Positions 11,392 through 23,300 of a stretch of 64,000 nucleotides of DNA are shown piece after piece. The stretch is from NCBI GenBank assembly GCA_036583965.1, contig JAZBQD010000013.1, positions 3,450,144 through 3,514,143 on the forward strand. Direction: 5' to 3'. Position 1 is the stretch's first letter. Every line of letters begins with the position of its first letter. The notes beneath the pieces are model-generated. The model saw only the letters and a list, made by a program, of their open reading frames with translations. It did no database searches and had not been told where the DNA came from. Made by a program: the position numbers and the translations under genes. This stretch comes from Prunella strophiata (lineage: Eukaryota; Chordata; Aves; Passeriformes; Prunellidae).

Positions 11392-14300
11392 GTACCTCCG
11401 CGGCAGCCACCACCGGCCGCCCCCACCGCCCCCCCCGGTCCGGCCGCGGCCGCCCCCTCCCCCGGCCCCGGCCGCCCGGCCCGGGCAGGCGCGGCGGCGG
11501 CGGAGGCAGCGGCGGCGGCGGTGCCGCTGCCAACATGGCCGATCCGCGCCCTCCCCTCCCCGCGCGGCCCCGCCGCCGCTGCCGCCACCCCCCGCGGGGT
11601 GCCGCGGCCCCCCCGGCGCGGCCCCGCTCACGGCTCTCCCCTTCCTCCCGCAGCAAAATGTTCATCGGGGGACTGAGCTGGCAGACCACGCAAGGTGAGC
11701 GCCGCGGGGCCCCGCACCTGCCGCCGGGGCCGGGGGTGGCGGAGCTGGGGCTGAGCCGGGGGGGGGGGGGTGCGGCGAGGCCGGGATGGGACGGGACACC
11801 CACGGTGGGTGCTGTGCTTGCAGAGGGCTTGCGGGAGTACTTCAGCCAGTTCGGCGAGGTGAAGGAGTGCCTGGTGATGCGGGACCCGCTGACAAAGAGA
11901 TCCAGGTGAGAGGCCGGGCCCGCGCCTCCCTTCGCCCCCGCCGCGGCCCGACCGCCACTTTAACCAACTTTCTCTCTTCTCTCCGCATCCCCTCTTCTGC
12001 CCGGGCTGCGGGGCTCAGGGGCTTCGGGTTCGTCACGTTCATGGACCAGGCTGGCGTCGACAAGGTCCTGGCCCAATCCAGACATGAACTGGACTCCAAG
12101 ACGGTGAGATGACTTCTCTCATCTCAGGGGTGCATTTACCGGCGGAACGGCTGTGCTCGGAGCAGCCGTCGATTGTAGTGTTTGATTTCCAGTTAGAGGT
12201 TGTAAACTATTGATTCCTGATACGGATCGATCGTTCCCTTCTCTGTCCCACTTGCCGGCGGGTAGCCTAGCTGCCGCCCAAGCACAGGGCTCACCGTGTG
12301 CCGATTCCTGGTGTGGGTCTGTGGATCCTGGTGATGGTTTTCTTCTCGCTCGTTGGTTGTAAGGCCCATCCGGGCAGTGACTGTAACCCTCTCGAAGCTG
12401 GGACACCTGAACGCGTTTGGGATGAGGATTTGCCCCGGGAAATAAGACGTGGCTGCATTCGGAGAGAGGGAAGCCACCCTTTCATCCTGTGTGCTGCTGA
12501 TCATTGATCCCTCCTCAGGGGTGCTGTTCCCCAGCGCCCAGGCCCTGCTTCCCTGGCCATGGTGGCCTGTGCATCCCCCCTTCCCGGCAGAGAGCATTCT
12601 GTGCACCCCAGAGACTCTCTTGTGGTTTCCCCAGTGAAGTTTTTGTAATGGTCGTGGAGGTTCAGGACTTTATTGTCTCCAAGAGTGGCCAGTGTCTGCC
12701 CATGTGGGCTACCACCAGCTTCTTGGTGCGGCTTTGGCTCCAGCCCTCACTCTGCAAGTCTGGGTGATGAGGAGCCCTAGTTGGGCTAGCAGAAAGATTT
12801 GGTGGCTCACTGGACTAGTGGTGTAAGGTGGTGGGTCCTGCCTTGTGAATCTGTGGTGCTCAGGAGATGTGCAGGACTGTTTTGAGGGGTGGGGGTGAGA
12901 TGTCTGAGTGGGAGGTCCCTTCTCTTTAGTTTCAGTGACTTGCCTTCCTCTGAATTCCTCTTCCTTATTGCTGCCCTGGGGTGAAGGTGAGGGTAGGGAT
13001 GGGGGAGTGGCGGGGGCTGCAAGGGGATGGCATGGTGAGGGGGCATGTTCTGGCTCCAGGCAAGGGCTGCTGAGGAGTCCAAATGCAGAGTTTTATTTCT
13101 TGCAGTGCGTGGCCCAGGCGTCCTAGTCTTTATCTTGGCAGAAGGAGAGGGCGGGAGAGCGAGACCCTCTTTCATTAGGGTTTACGGCATGAGTTGCAGC
13201 AAGATTTATGTCTGTTCCTGTTTAACTGCCTGGATCGCTCCCTTTGATGTGCACAGGTCCTTCCTCCCCACGGGAGCTCCTGGTTAAACCCACCCCAGCC
13301 TTCCTGGCTGAGCCTGGGTCCCCAGGAACTCCTAGCCCTCCTCCTTCTAGGAGTGATGTAAAGTGAATTTTGCTCTGAGAGGGGGGAGTTTACAGTAGTA
13401 CAGTAGTATCTTTTGAGGAGGGCCCAGGGTTTTTTCTCTCTCTTTTTTTTTTTTTTTCTTCTTTTTTTTCTCACTAGCCTGTGTAAACACAGTGTCTGAT
13501 CAGCTAGTCCTGTCATGGGTCTGTGGGCTGGCATAGACCCCTCTTGAAAAGGCAAGTGATGGATGTCAGTTGTAGCACTAATCCTGGAAGTGTTTCAGGG
13601 CTGGGAGCGAGCTGAAATCCACGTTTTCCATTCTTGCCCCCAAGCCGCCGCTGCCGGCTGTGCCAGGCGCTGTGCAGCCCCCGCGGGCAGGGAGGGACGG
13701 TGGGCGCTGCAGGAGAACACAAGAGGAGCCTCGTGGCGCAGGACCGGCCAGCCATTGAAATCCCCTGCTGCATCTGCTCCGCTCGCCCCGCCGGCACAGC
13801 ACAGAGAATGGGGACACTTTTGCCAGGGCCTTCTTTGTTAGGAACTTTGATCTTCTTCCCCCTTCATTCTTATTTTTTGTTTAGTGAAGTTTTCAGCTGG
13901 GTCAGATATTTTGGGGTATTTTGCCTCGTGAGAGGTTGATCTTATGGGAGCACATGGAACCTCCATATGCCTTTTCCCTGCTGAGGTGAAAGGCTTTGCT
14001 GTGAGTCATGGGTTAAATGACACAAACTCATCTAAATCCTAATTTAGAGTTTTATGAAACTTTGCAGGAAAATGCCTGGTGTCCTGTAAGCACAGCCTTC
14101 TCATGGGGCTTGGTGTCTCTTGGCAAACAGCATTTGATAGACAGTGTCTGCTCAACTTGTTGCTTCATTGTCTTCTGATTCTTCCTACCCTAATGAAGGC
14201 GGTTGGCCCAATTCTTCAGGGCAGCCTTGTTCTTTTCAGACTCTTCTTTGTTTGTAAGCCAGATAGCAGAATACAGGGTTATTTTTGAAAATACTTGATA

Positions 14301-17300
14301 CGAGAATTGGCTTTACAGTCTCAAGGTAAAAGATTTGCGTGACTTTGTAAAGCTGCAGCTGGCCGCTGCCTTGAGCTGCTTCTTTACGCGCTCTGGGAAG
14401 AGCACTTGGCAGTGCTGGGTCATCCCGTCGTTTCTTTGTTGCCGTTGTTGAGTTTTTGCTGGGTTTGTCTTTTGTGGTGGAGGGAGTGATCTGCAGCTCC
14501 CCTGCAGTGCAGACCAGCAGGGCGGAGGTAGTGACAGAGGTACAATGAAAGAACAAACCCAGACCTGACATCTCACAGGTCCTTCCCAGCCTTCCCTGTG
14601 CTTTGGGACACTGATACCAGCTAGGCTAACTAGCAGTTAGGAGACCTGAGCTATGAAATGGGGCTGTAGGTGGCCTGAAGAGCATTACTGAGGATCTGGC
14701 TGGCCTGTTGGTACACCTGTGACTTCAGTGAGATTCCTCATTACCAGAGTCTTGTGGGGTGAACTGGAAGCAGTTTGAGCTCAGGTGACTTCCATTCACT
14801 GCAGCCTGATCTGGGGTTTTGTTTTTTTGGATACAATCTGAGCAGTTCTGAATGCTCTTAGCAGATTTCTATCTGGGTTTGTAAAAAGGATCCATTACGT
14901 CAGTGGGTGACACTGAAACACAACTCCTCCAGGGCTATTTGTTTTAACACCAGAAATGAGGGAATAAGGTACTGGTGCCTTTGCTTTAATTAGGAAAGAC
15001 TCCAGCAGCCAAGGAGCAGTCCAGTTTGAGTAACTTGAGTCCGGCACCGAACTCGCTCCCCTCTGCATGTTCCCAGGGCTGCGCCTGCAGTCAGTCACCC
15101 CAGCCTCCCTCTACCTGCAACAATAGCTGGTTGTGCAGAAGAATTTGTGAAATGACTGCCTGCTCTCTCCAGCCAGGAGGACACGTTATCTCTGCCCAGT
15201 TGATCACACTCAGGGTAATGAGAAAATGAGGCTGAGCTTAGCATTGCTGAGTATGAAAGCATCTTATTGGCAGGAGCTGAATGACACTGGCTGAGAAGTA
15301 AAAGACAGTAGATTATTGTTTTTGCTTATTATCTGCCATCAACCTCCTGGTCTCCTGCCGTCCCCTGTCCTCAGAATTCGCTGTGGGTGTCTGCACTAGC
15401 CAGGAAGCAGTGGGGAGGAGGGGGGGTGTGCCTGGGGAGGGGAGGGCCTGGATGGTTCCGATGCCCCAGGGAGGCACTGGAGGGTATGCTAATCTGCTGG
15501 CGCTTGGAGCTTGGGGAGCGAGGTTTATTTTTGAATTTATTTGTGCTCTTCAGTTTTGCCTGTGTTTACCTACGTGCTGAGTTTATTTATGTTGTAAGCT
15601 GTGAGTCAGGATGGAGGTGGGGAAGGCAGGGAGAGGAGCTGGTGGAAGGGCACAGGGGGGCCAAGCTCCGGGGCTGTGAGACAAGTAAAAGGATGCGGGA
15701 CAGGAGGGCAGCCAGGCTGGAAAGCTGAACAAAGCAGTGAGAGGAGCTGGAGAAACACAGCTTCCTTTTGGGCTGTTGGAGCTGCTGGGCTGATGGGACA
15801 ATGCTCCAGGCTGCCCTCCCAGCTGCAGCCTGTCCAAGTGTGGGGATGAGCCAAACCTGCCTTTACCACAGGTCTTTGTAAGCTGATTTGTAGGTCTGGA
15901 TCATCCCCGATGTGATGTAACTTTACAGGAGTTGCTGTAAAAATAGGCTATAAAGAAAGAAGTGGTGGCTGAGGAGGAGAGAAGGCTTTGTGGGTGTTTG
16001 GCTTGCAGCTGCATTAGTGTTGTCCCAGCTTTTGTGGTGCTGCTGGTGGTGGTGTGAGGCCAATGTAGGCACGCGCTCATCCGTGCTGAGCCCGGCAGAA
16101 CACGCGGCACCTGGATGGCGGCGCGGGCCCGGCTGCTCGGGCCAGCAGCAGGTTTATAGGGAAGCTGAACAGGCACAATGGAGGCTCAGCCCGCGGAGGG
16201 AGGGAGGGAGGGAGGGAGGCATCACGGCTTTGTGTGCAGCGCGGCCTGGGGAGAGGGGCAGCGCGATCCCTGCGGCCGCAGCCTCCGCAGCCGGCGGGCC
16301 TGGGCTCCTCGGGTTAATTTGTGCCATCCTGTCTGCTCTTTTATTGCTTCTTTTTGTCTGCCCTTCAGTCTGTGTTTGAAGGGATGAAATGTTTGGGGTG
16401 AAATGTGCGCTGCTTTTCTGTCTTGTTACTACCCAGATGAACTCTGTACTTGTAGGAAGAGTGAAGGGTGAGAGCAAAAAAGGCAAAAGAAACCACTTTT
16501 ATTATGAGGCTGGTGATGCAAGGCACCCAGGGGCTGGCCAAGCGGGAGGGTGCAGCCCAGCCTGTTAATCCCAGCATGTGATGGGCTCTCAGTGCATCTG
16601 CCCAGTGCTCAGCTGGAGATGGACCACTGCATGCTGGGACTTGTAGTCTCCCTGGGTTACACCTTACCAAGAGGGAAAGATGTCTGCAGCCAGCTTCATT
16701 TTATGCACCTCAGGTAGATTCTTTGGGTTTTTAGCAAGGTGCCACATGGGCAGAGACACACATGGAGGAAACCCTGTGTCTGTAAATAGGTAGAAAAAAG
16801 TTCACCTGTTCTTTTCTACATCTCTTTCAGATTGACCCGAAGGTAGCGTTCCCTCGCCGAGCACAGCCCAAGGTAAGCACTGTGGGCAGCCCTGGTGCCA
16901 CAAGGGGCAAAATTTGTGGTGGTGAACCTTGTCCTTCTGTGCAAGGTGGCCAGTGCATGCAACAGAGCTGCTCGCTGGGGTTTGCTCAGGACTCACCTGG
17001 AGCGCAGTGCTGGGAGTTTGCAAGGCACTGAAGGAACCAGGAGGCCTCTTGGTTGTACTTCAGGATGCACTAGATAGAGCTGGTGGATTAAATGCTCCCC
17101 AGGGTGACCTTAGTCCTTCCAAGGTTGCAGACAATGATTGGAAATTCCAGGCCTTAGGAGATATGGAACAGCTCCATGCTGTGATGTGTCATGTGCATGC
17201 ACCTGTATGTGATGAATAGGTGTATGGCAGGGAAGGGGAGAAGGATTTCACTTTTGTGAAATGCACTTGTGTGCTTCAGCACTGGAAAAGGCAAAAGGAG

Positions 17301-20300
17301 TTTGGTGTTGGATCTTACCTACAAGAGGCTCTGGCATTAAAATGCACAGTGGCAGGAACTTTTTCCAGGTGTGGAGCTAGAAACTTTTAGCTCAGGAGCC
17401 AACAGCATGCTGGAGACTGCCTTTAGACTTTGGGTCTTCCTTTAACTTGGCTCTTGGATGTGAGTTTTAAAGTTTAGAGTCTGTCTTCCAAGTGCTGTTA
17501 GGGGTGAAAGAGCTGGGGAGAAACTGTGTTGAGAAGCAGAGAGGAAAGAGGAAACTTGTGCTGGGAGGGAAGTAAGGGGCTCAGGCACTGAGAACAATTG
17601 GTGAGCAGGTATCCCAAGTAACTGGAGCCAGGAAGCACATGGTAGGAATTGGGTTAATTCCATTAAGCAGTTTGGTGACAGAAGGTGCTTTAGTGTTAGA
17701 ACGGGCTGCTCTCCAAGCCAGGGAATTGCTGCGGATTAGCCCTATGCTCCTTGGGGTAATTAGGACCATGTGTTCCTCTGAGAGCAGGGGTGTAGCCAAG
17801 CAGCTAAGGGGAGGATGCAGCTGGAGAGCTGCTTCAAAGGATGTCGGTGTGCCTCAGCCTGGCAGCCATGGCCCCTCTCAGGGTAGTTAGTTTTCTTCCT
17901 TGTCCCAGCTGTATCAGTGACAAGTGGCAGAGTGTCTTTACCTTCTTGCAGAGGCAAAAGTGATTTAACTGGGTGTTGCCTGGGCTCCATTTAAGTGACT
18001 AGTGAAGTGAGGCTTATTCCATTTCAGACTGGATTGCTGTGCAATTTGTGGGGTGGGAGAGCAAAGCCTGGGGAACCTGCCTGTGATGGCAGGCTTCCTG
18101 CCACCCTGGGAGCAGAGCAGGTACCTCTGGGGTTGCCTGGAAGAGGCTGGCTGTGCAGAGTGGCAGGGCTGGGGAAGGGACAGCAGTGCCCCACTCATTT
18201 GGGATGATATCACAGTGCCAAGGGAGTGGTGGCAGGTTGGTGAGGGAGGAGGCTGGTAATTGTCTGCCGAGGAGGTGGTGGCTGGGTGCTGGACACATGT
18301 GGTGGGCTCTGTGAAGACAAGAGCATAAATCTGGTGTGGGACAGATCTGCCAGCTGTGTTTGGCCAGAGGGCTTCGAGAAGTTGGAAGCTCAGCTGCAGC
18401 AAAGGGAAAAGCACTTCCCAGCAGCAGAGGGGAGTTAGTGGCCTTTTGAGTCTCGTTCTGTGCTCGCTCTGGGTTTATTTGGTGAATTCCTGTCCTTCCC
18501 TTTTCCAGATGGTGACCCGAACGAAGAAGATATTTGTGGGTGGTCTGTCTGTGAACACTACTGTGGAGGATGTGAAACAATATTTCGAGCAGTTTGGGAA
18601 GGTAAGTCTCTTGAGTGATGTTGGATCAAAGCTGTTGCTTCTGGGGCAAAAGGAGTTTTCTGAACTTTTGTGGGGGCGGGATTAGAAGCTTGAGTCTTTT
18701 GCAAGGGTTAAGTAGATTAAAGGTCAGTTACAGATGCTGGCTGGCTGTAATGTCCTTGTAGGGGCTACAGCCAGTGACTCCTGCCCTGTGGTGATTTGAA
18801 ACAGAGTTTATCCTTGTTCCCAGAGTTGCTAGGACCTCAGCTATGGGAAATTTTTCCATATCCAGAAGCCTCTTGTGGCTCACAGATTTGCAGTTTGTTC
18901 AAATGCTGGAGGAAGGTTTGTAGACTCCTAACACAGTGGCTGCTTTATCAAACCTCTGATTTTGACCTGTTTCTAACTCAAAAACTTGTGATTTATTTCT
19001 CAGTAATCCTTTATTAAAAATAAGTCTTTTGGTCCTGAAACTTCTCCTGCCGAGTCTTGGGCAAGTGGTGATGTAAATTTTGTATAGTTGAAGAAAGTTT
19101 GGCACTAAGGCTGTCCCTTGTGTTGGTCTGGCTCTTCTGTGGCTGGTGGTGGCTCAGGGAAGGGTGGGCTACTGTGGCTGGAAGTTGCTTGTGCCATGGT
19201 CCATGACAGCCAGGTGTGTGAATTATGAGACTGGACTGAATCTGAGAATTGAAGGGAGCTCAGTTGTGACCTTTCAGCTGAGGAGGTTGTCAGCATCTCC
19301 AGGAGTGATATCAGCAGGATTAGACTGAAGGATCCCAAGATTTTTAATGGGATTAGGAACTGAAGGGGATCATCGAACCCAAGTGTTGAGTGTGGTTACC
19401 TCTGTGGGCAGGACATTGTGACTGTTTCACTGTTGTTCAGTGCAGTTGTGCACAGGTTTGCTCTTTGGGGCAGGAAACATTGGATTCTGCAGCTCTTGGA
19501 ACCTTCCTGCCCAGTTAGGAGGGAAGAACATGGTTTTGGTGGGTGGTGACCTGGCCAGAATGTTGCTGAAAGAATCATGGTCATGGAGGGAAGTACCATG
19601 GAAACTGCAGTGTGAGGATGAAGGCTTGGTATTATTTCTTTTAGTTATATATATTTCTTTATATTTCTTTAGTTATATTTAGAAAATTATTAAATTTTCT
19701 TTTGAAATTTCCTGCAAAAGGGTGATGTCATGTTAAGGCACACAAATTAGTAAAAGGAAAGGGAGTTTTGTAACCAGATTTGCCATATTGCTGAAACTTT
19801 TGGGCAGAAAGTTTGGGACAAGTATCTGCTCAGAACCTTTGTTCAGCTTCTGAAGCCAAATTTGCATGTCCTGGTGTGCAAAGTGGGACTCTGTTCACTC
19901 CTAAGAGAAAGTGGTTGGATATCCTCACGTTTGCCACTTGGTAGCTCTGTATGGTTTCATTTTCTATAAGAAATAGGCAAACTCTGTTGTGTCCCCAAGA
20001 GCTTTTACATGGTATCCTCAAGGGTGCCACCACTAAAGGTGGTGGTGTCCATGTGCCTGTGCAGTCTGAAGGCTGTTTGACTAGCAAGTTCTCCTGTGCT
20101 GCTGATGGATATGTTTGATAGAAAAACAAATTGTCTTTGGCATAATCCCCTTTTAACCTTGACTGTATCCCTGCTAATTCAAAGAAGCAGCATGTCACAG
20201 AGCACTCAGTTTACAGGCACTTACAGTTGCTCTAGTCTGAGCAGTCCTATCCAGCTCTTTTGGGGTGCTGTTATGTTTCTCTTGTTTAATGGTTGTGTGC

Positions 20301-23300
20301 TGAGAGGTGTCCTGACATCAGCTCACTGGCAAGGACTGGTTGTGTGAGACTGTTTTCTGGAGTGGGCAGGAGGGAGAGTTCTGCATAAAGATTCATTTCT
20401 GAAGAACCAGTGTCCTGGACAACATCCAGAGCTTCAAATCTGCACGAGGCTGGAGCAGTTGTCCCCTTGGCTCTGGGGAGTTTCCATGGGGAGACTGTTA
20501 GGGCTGGTCAGATTGACTTGCTGTTTTCAAGGCAATTTTGTGACTCATCTGTTCACTTCAGATGAGAGACTCTTCAGAGCTCTTGTGTAAAGCATCATTC
20601 CTGGCCTGTAACCATCATCCAGACTAAGCCTCAAATAATTCACCCATGGCCAGGAGAACTGTTCCCTGAGAGATTCTCTCAGTAGATAGCTTGGTATGGC
20701 TGATGGGTGGGATCAGTGGGAAAGTGCATTTCAGAGGAAAGCCTTGTGGCCTTCACCTCTGGAGTTCTGAGCTCTGAATGTGCCATTGTATGGTTTGTGA
20801 GGCTAAGCCTGTTGCCTTCAGTTTCAGCTGTAATTCATGGAAAACATGATTTTGATGCACAGTGTCTTTTGGTGGCTCTTTATGATGTGCTGGGGCCTCC
20901 CAGGTTTCAGAGGTCTCCTAGAATCCCATCTTTATGGGTGTCCCAGATGCCACGAGTGGTCTTCATCTCTTTGATTTATGGCATCTTTAAGTGAGAGATG
21001 CTGAAGCTCCAGTCATTGTATCCTCATCTCAGAAAATGTTTTTTCAGACAGACTTTCCAAGTCATTTGGGTCCAGTACTGCTTCTGGAATTGTATCAGGA
21101 CTGTGTGAAAAAGAACTGTTAAGGATGCTCTTTGAAAGAATTTCTTTAGAGGACTTATTTTATTAGGAAAGAGATTTGTAACTATTACCTTCTCTTTGAA
21201 GTGGTCCCACAGTTACCTAGGACATGGCAGGACAAAAATGGCTCCTCTTTCCTCCTGCCTGTCTAGGGAAGGCATGGGAACACTTAGGATCTAGAGAGGA
21301 GAGAGCTGAGAGCACCAAGTCATCCTGTCTTGATTCCTCAAGCTCAAGGTGCCAGGGTCCCAGGGGTGATTTTTAGTCAACTGTTGTTGAGAATCCAGTG
21401 GCAAGCTCAGTTTGGATGTTGGCTTCAGGGGGAGATCATGCTGTGCTTCTGAGGACAGGGGAGTGCAGGCTGCTGGATGGCTTTTGCATGAAGGTTTGTA
21501 TGTCACCCTCAGGCCACAAGCCTGAGTGTGTCTCAGATTTGCCACCACTTAAGGTCTTTAAATTAGGATAGATGCTTTTGAAAAATACATTTTAGCCCAG
21601 ACAGAAAGCATGTACATGCTGAAGGAATTACAGGAGGAAGTGCTATGGCCTGCAGAACAGATGAGGTCAAATTAGATTATCATAATGTTCTCTCCAGTTC
21701 AAATCCCTGAACTGCAGCTCACAAGTCCACCAAGGTGGTTGGTGTCAGTGCATCTCAGGTCAGAAGCAGCACACCTCCTACGTCCATTAGCAGGAAAAAA
21801 ATGGAAGTTTAGTTGGGCTGCAAAGGAAATGGTTTTCTATTTCATTAGACAAAAGTCCAAAATGTGATTTTTCCATTTTAGCATTTCTGCTTATTCTCTT
21901 ATTTTTGTTTTTCTTTTCTTTCCTTGCTGTGTCCAAAACTTTCTCTCACATTTGTAAAATGGAAGTGGCAAAAAAAGTGAAAATGTGTGAAAAGGAAATC
22001 CATGAGTATTACTTAGTGATACAGCAAGAGAGGGAGAGACTTGCACCCCAGTTAGTTCTTCATGTCAAAATACTTGGTTTTAACAGGCACAGAAGGTGAA
22101 ACTTCAAATACAGTGTGTCTCTGCTTCAAAGAGGAATCACTTTGGGGTTTTTTGCCTTCCAAAACTCTGACTAAAATATATGGGCTGCTGTTTTCCTGAG
22201 AAAGAAATTACAAAGGGTTGTTTTTTTTTGGTTTTTTTTTTTTTTTTTTTTTGTGTCTTTTTTTTTTTTTTTTTTTTTTTTTGTTTTGTTTTGGTTTTTT
22301 TTAGTACAGAGAGAGAGACTGAAAGTGATCTCAGGCTGGCTGGGGTTTGTCAGGTGCAGCTGCGAGGGCTTTGAGCATAGCAGGATCTCTAGGAAACACC
22401 TCACTGGTTCCAAAACTTGAATCTCTCTGAGATCCAAGCTCAGGCTATGCACATGTTTTCTAAAGGAGATTATTTTTTCAACTGTAGGACAGAAGTCCTG
22501 GAAAGACTTTCATTCACAGTATGTGTAGCCAAGTAGTTTGGCTTAAATTGGATGGTGTTGAAGATCTTTAGACAGCACCAGGAATTATTTCATCAGCTTC
22601 TCTAGATTCAGGCTACCACCCTCACTGAAACCTGCAACAGAACGAGGGGAGGAAGGTGTCTTGCATCTACCACCTCAGGCACAGCTAGTCTTCTGTCTAG
22701 TTCAACATGTATGAGAATGCCAGAGGAGCTCAAGTTGCAGCTTCCTCCTTTGCTACTTTGACCTGTAGGAACATGTTGTTCTCTATTATTTTTGGGGAGG
22801 AAAAGGAGTTGTCCATCAGAGTAATTTCTTTGGACTGTTGGGTCTCTGATCTTGTAAGCAAGGTTATTTGTTTCAAATCAAAACTGAAAAAACTCAGATC
22901 ATCTTTCTAATGCAAGAGTTGGTCTGATGAAGTTTTGTGGTAGAGAAAGTCATATAAATTGCAAGATAGGAGGCTTAGAACAAATAAAGTCATTTTATCA
23001 TGGAGCATATCTAAACTGTGAAATCTTCGCCGCAGGGATGTTGTTACTAAAATTTTCATAGGCTCCAAAATGATTGGGCAAATTCATGGAAGGTCTTTTA
23101 ACATACACAGACCAACCTTTGAATTCAGAAAATCTCCAAATCACAAATAGCTTGGATGGGGATATAGTGTTCTGGGCTCTGTGGTAATATCCTTGCCTTA
23201 TCTTTATGTTCTTCCAAAGTTGTCTGTTGGTTGGTATCTTGGGAGGTTTTGGGCAAGGCAGAGCTCTGCTCTAACTTGATGCAGCTGGCCTTTTCTTTGT

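Larger units (their letters stand above)
12104..16830 (+). other. MSI1: MSI1 intron 4 (4.7 kb)
   Basis: No additional exon was recognised. The intron contains a T-rich run at 13443-13471, GC-rich patches near 13630-13800 and 16070-16310, a run of GGGA units at 16198-16219, and a strong ZNF143/THAP11-type motif at 16629-16647 some 180 bp before exon 5. The segment 15020-15340 is non-repetitive with FOX/SOX-like AT motifs and could be regulatory; that is only an impression. Confidence 0.7.

Noticed and set aside
10549..11909. Several long open frames (240-428 codons) on both strands over the MSI1 promoter
   Set aside because: They are rich in P, G, A and R, overlap one another and the real MSI1 exons in other frames, and reflect CpG-rich composition without stop codons.
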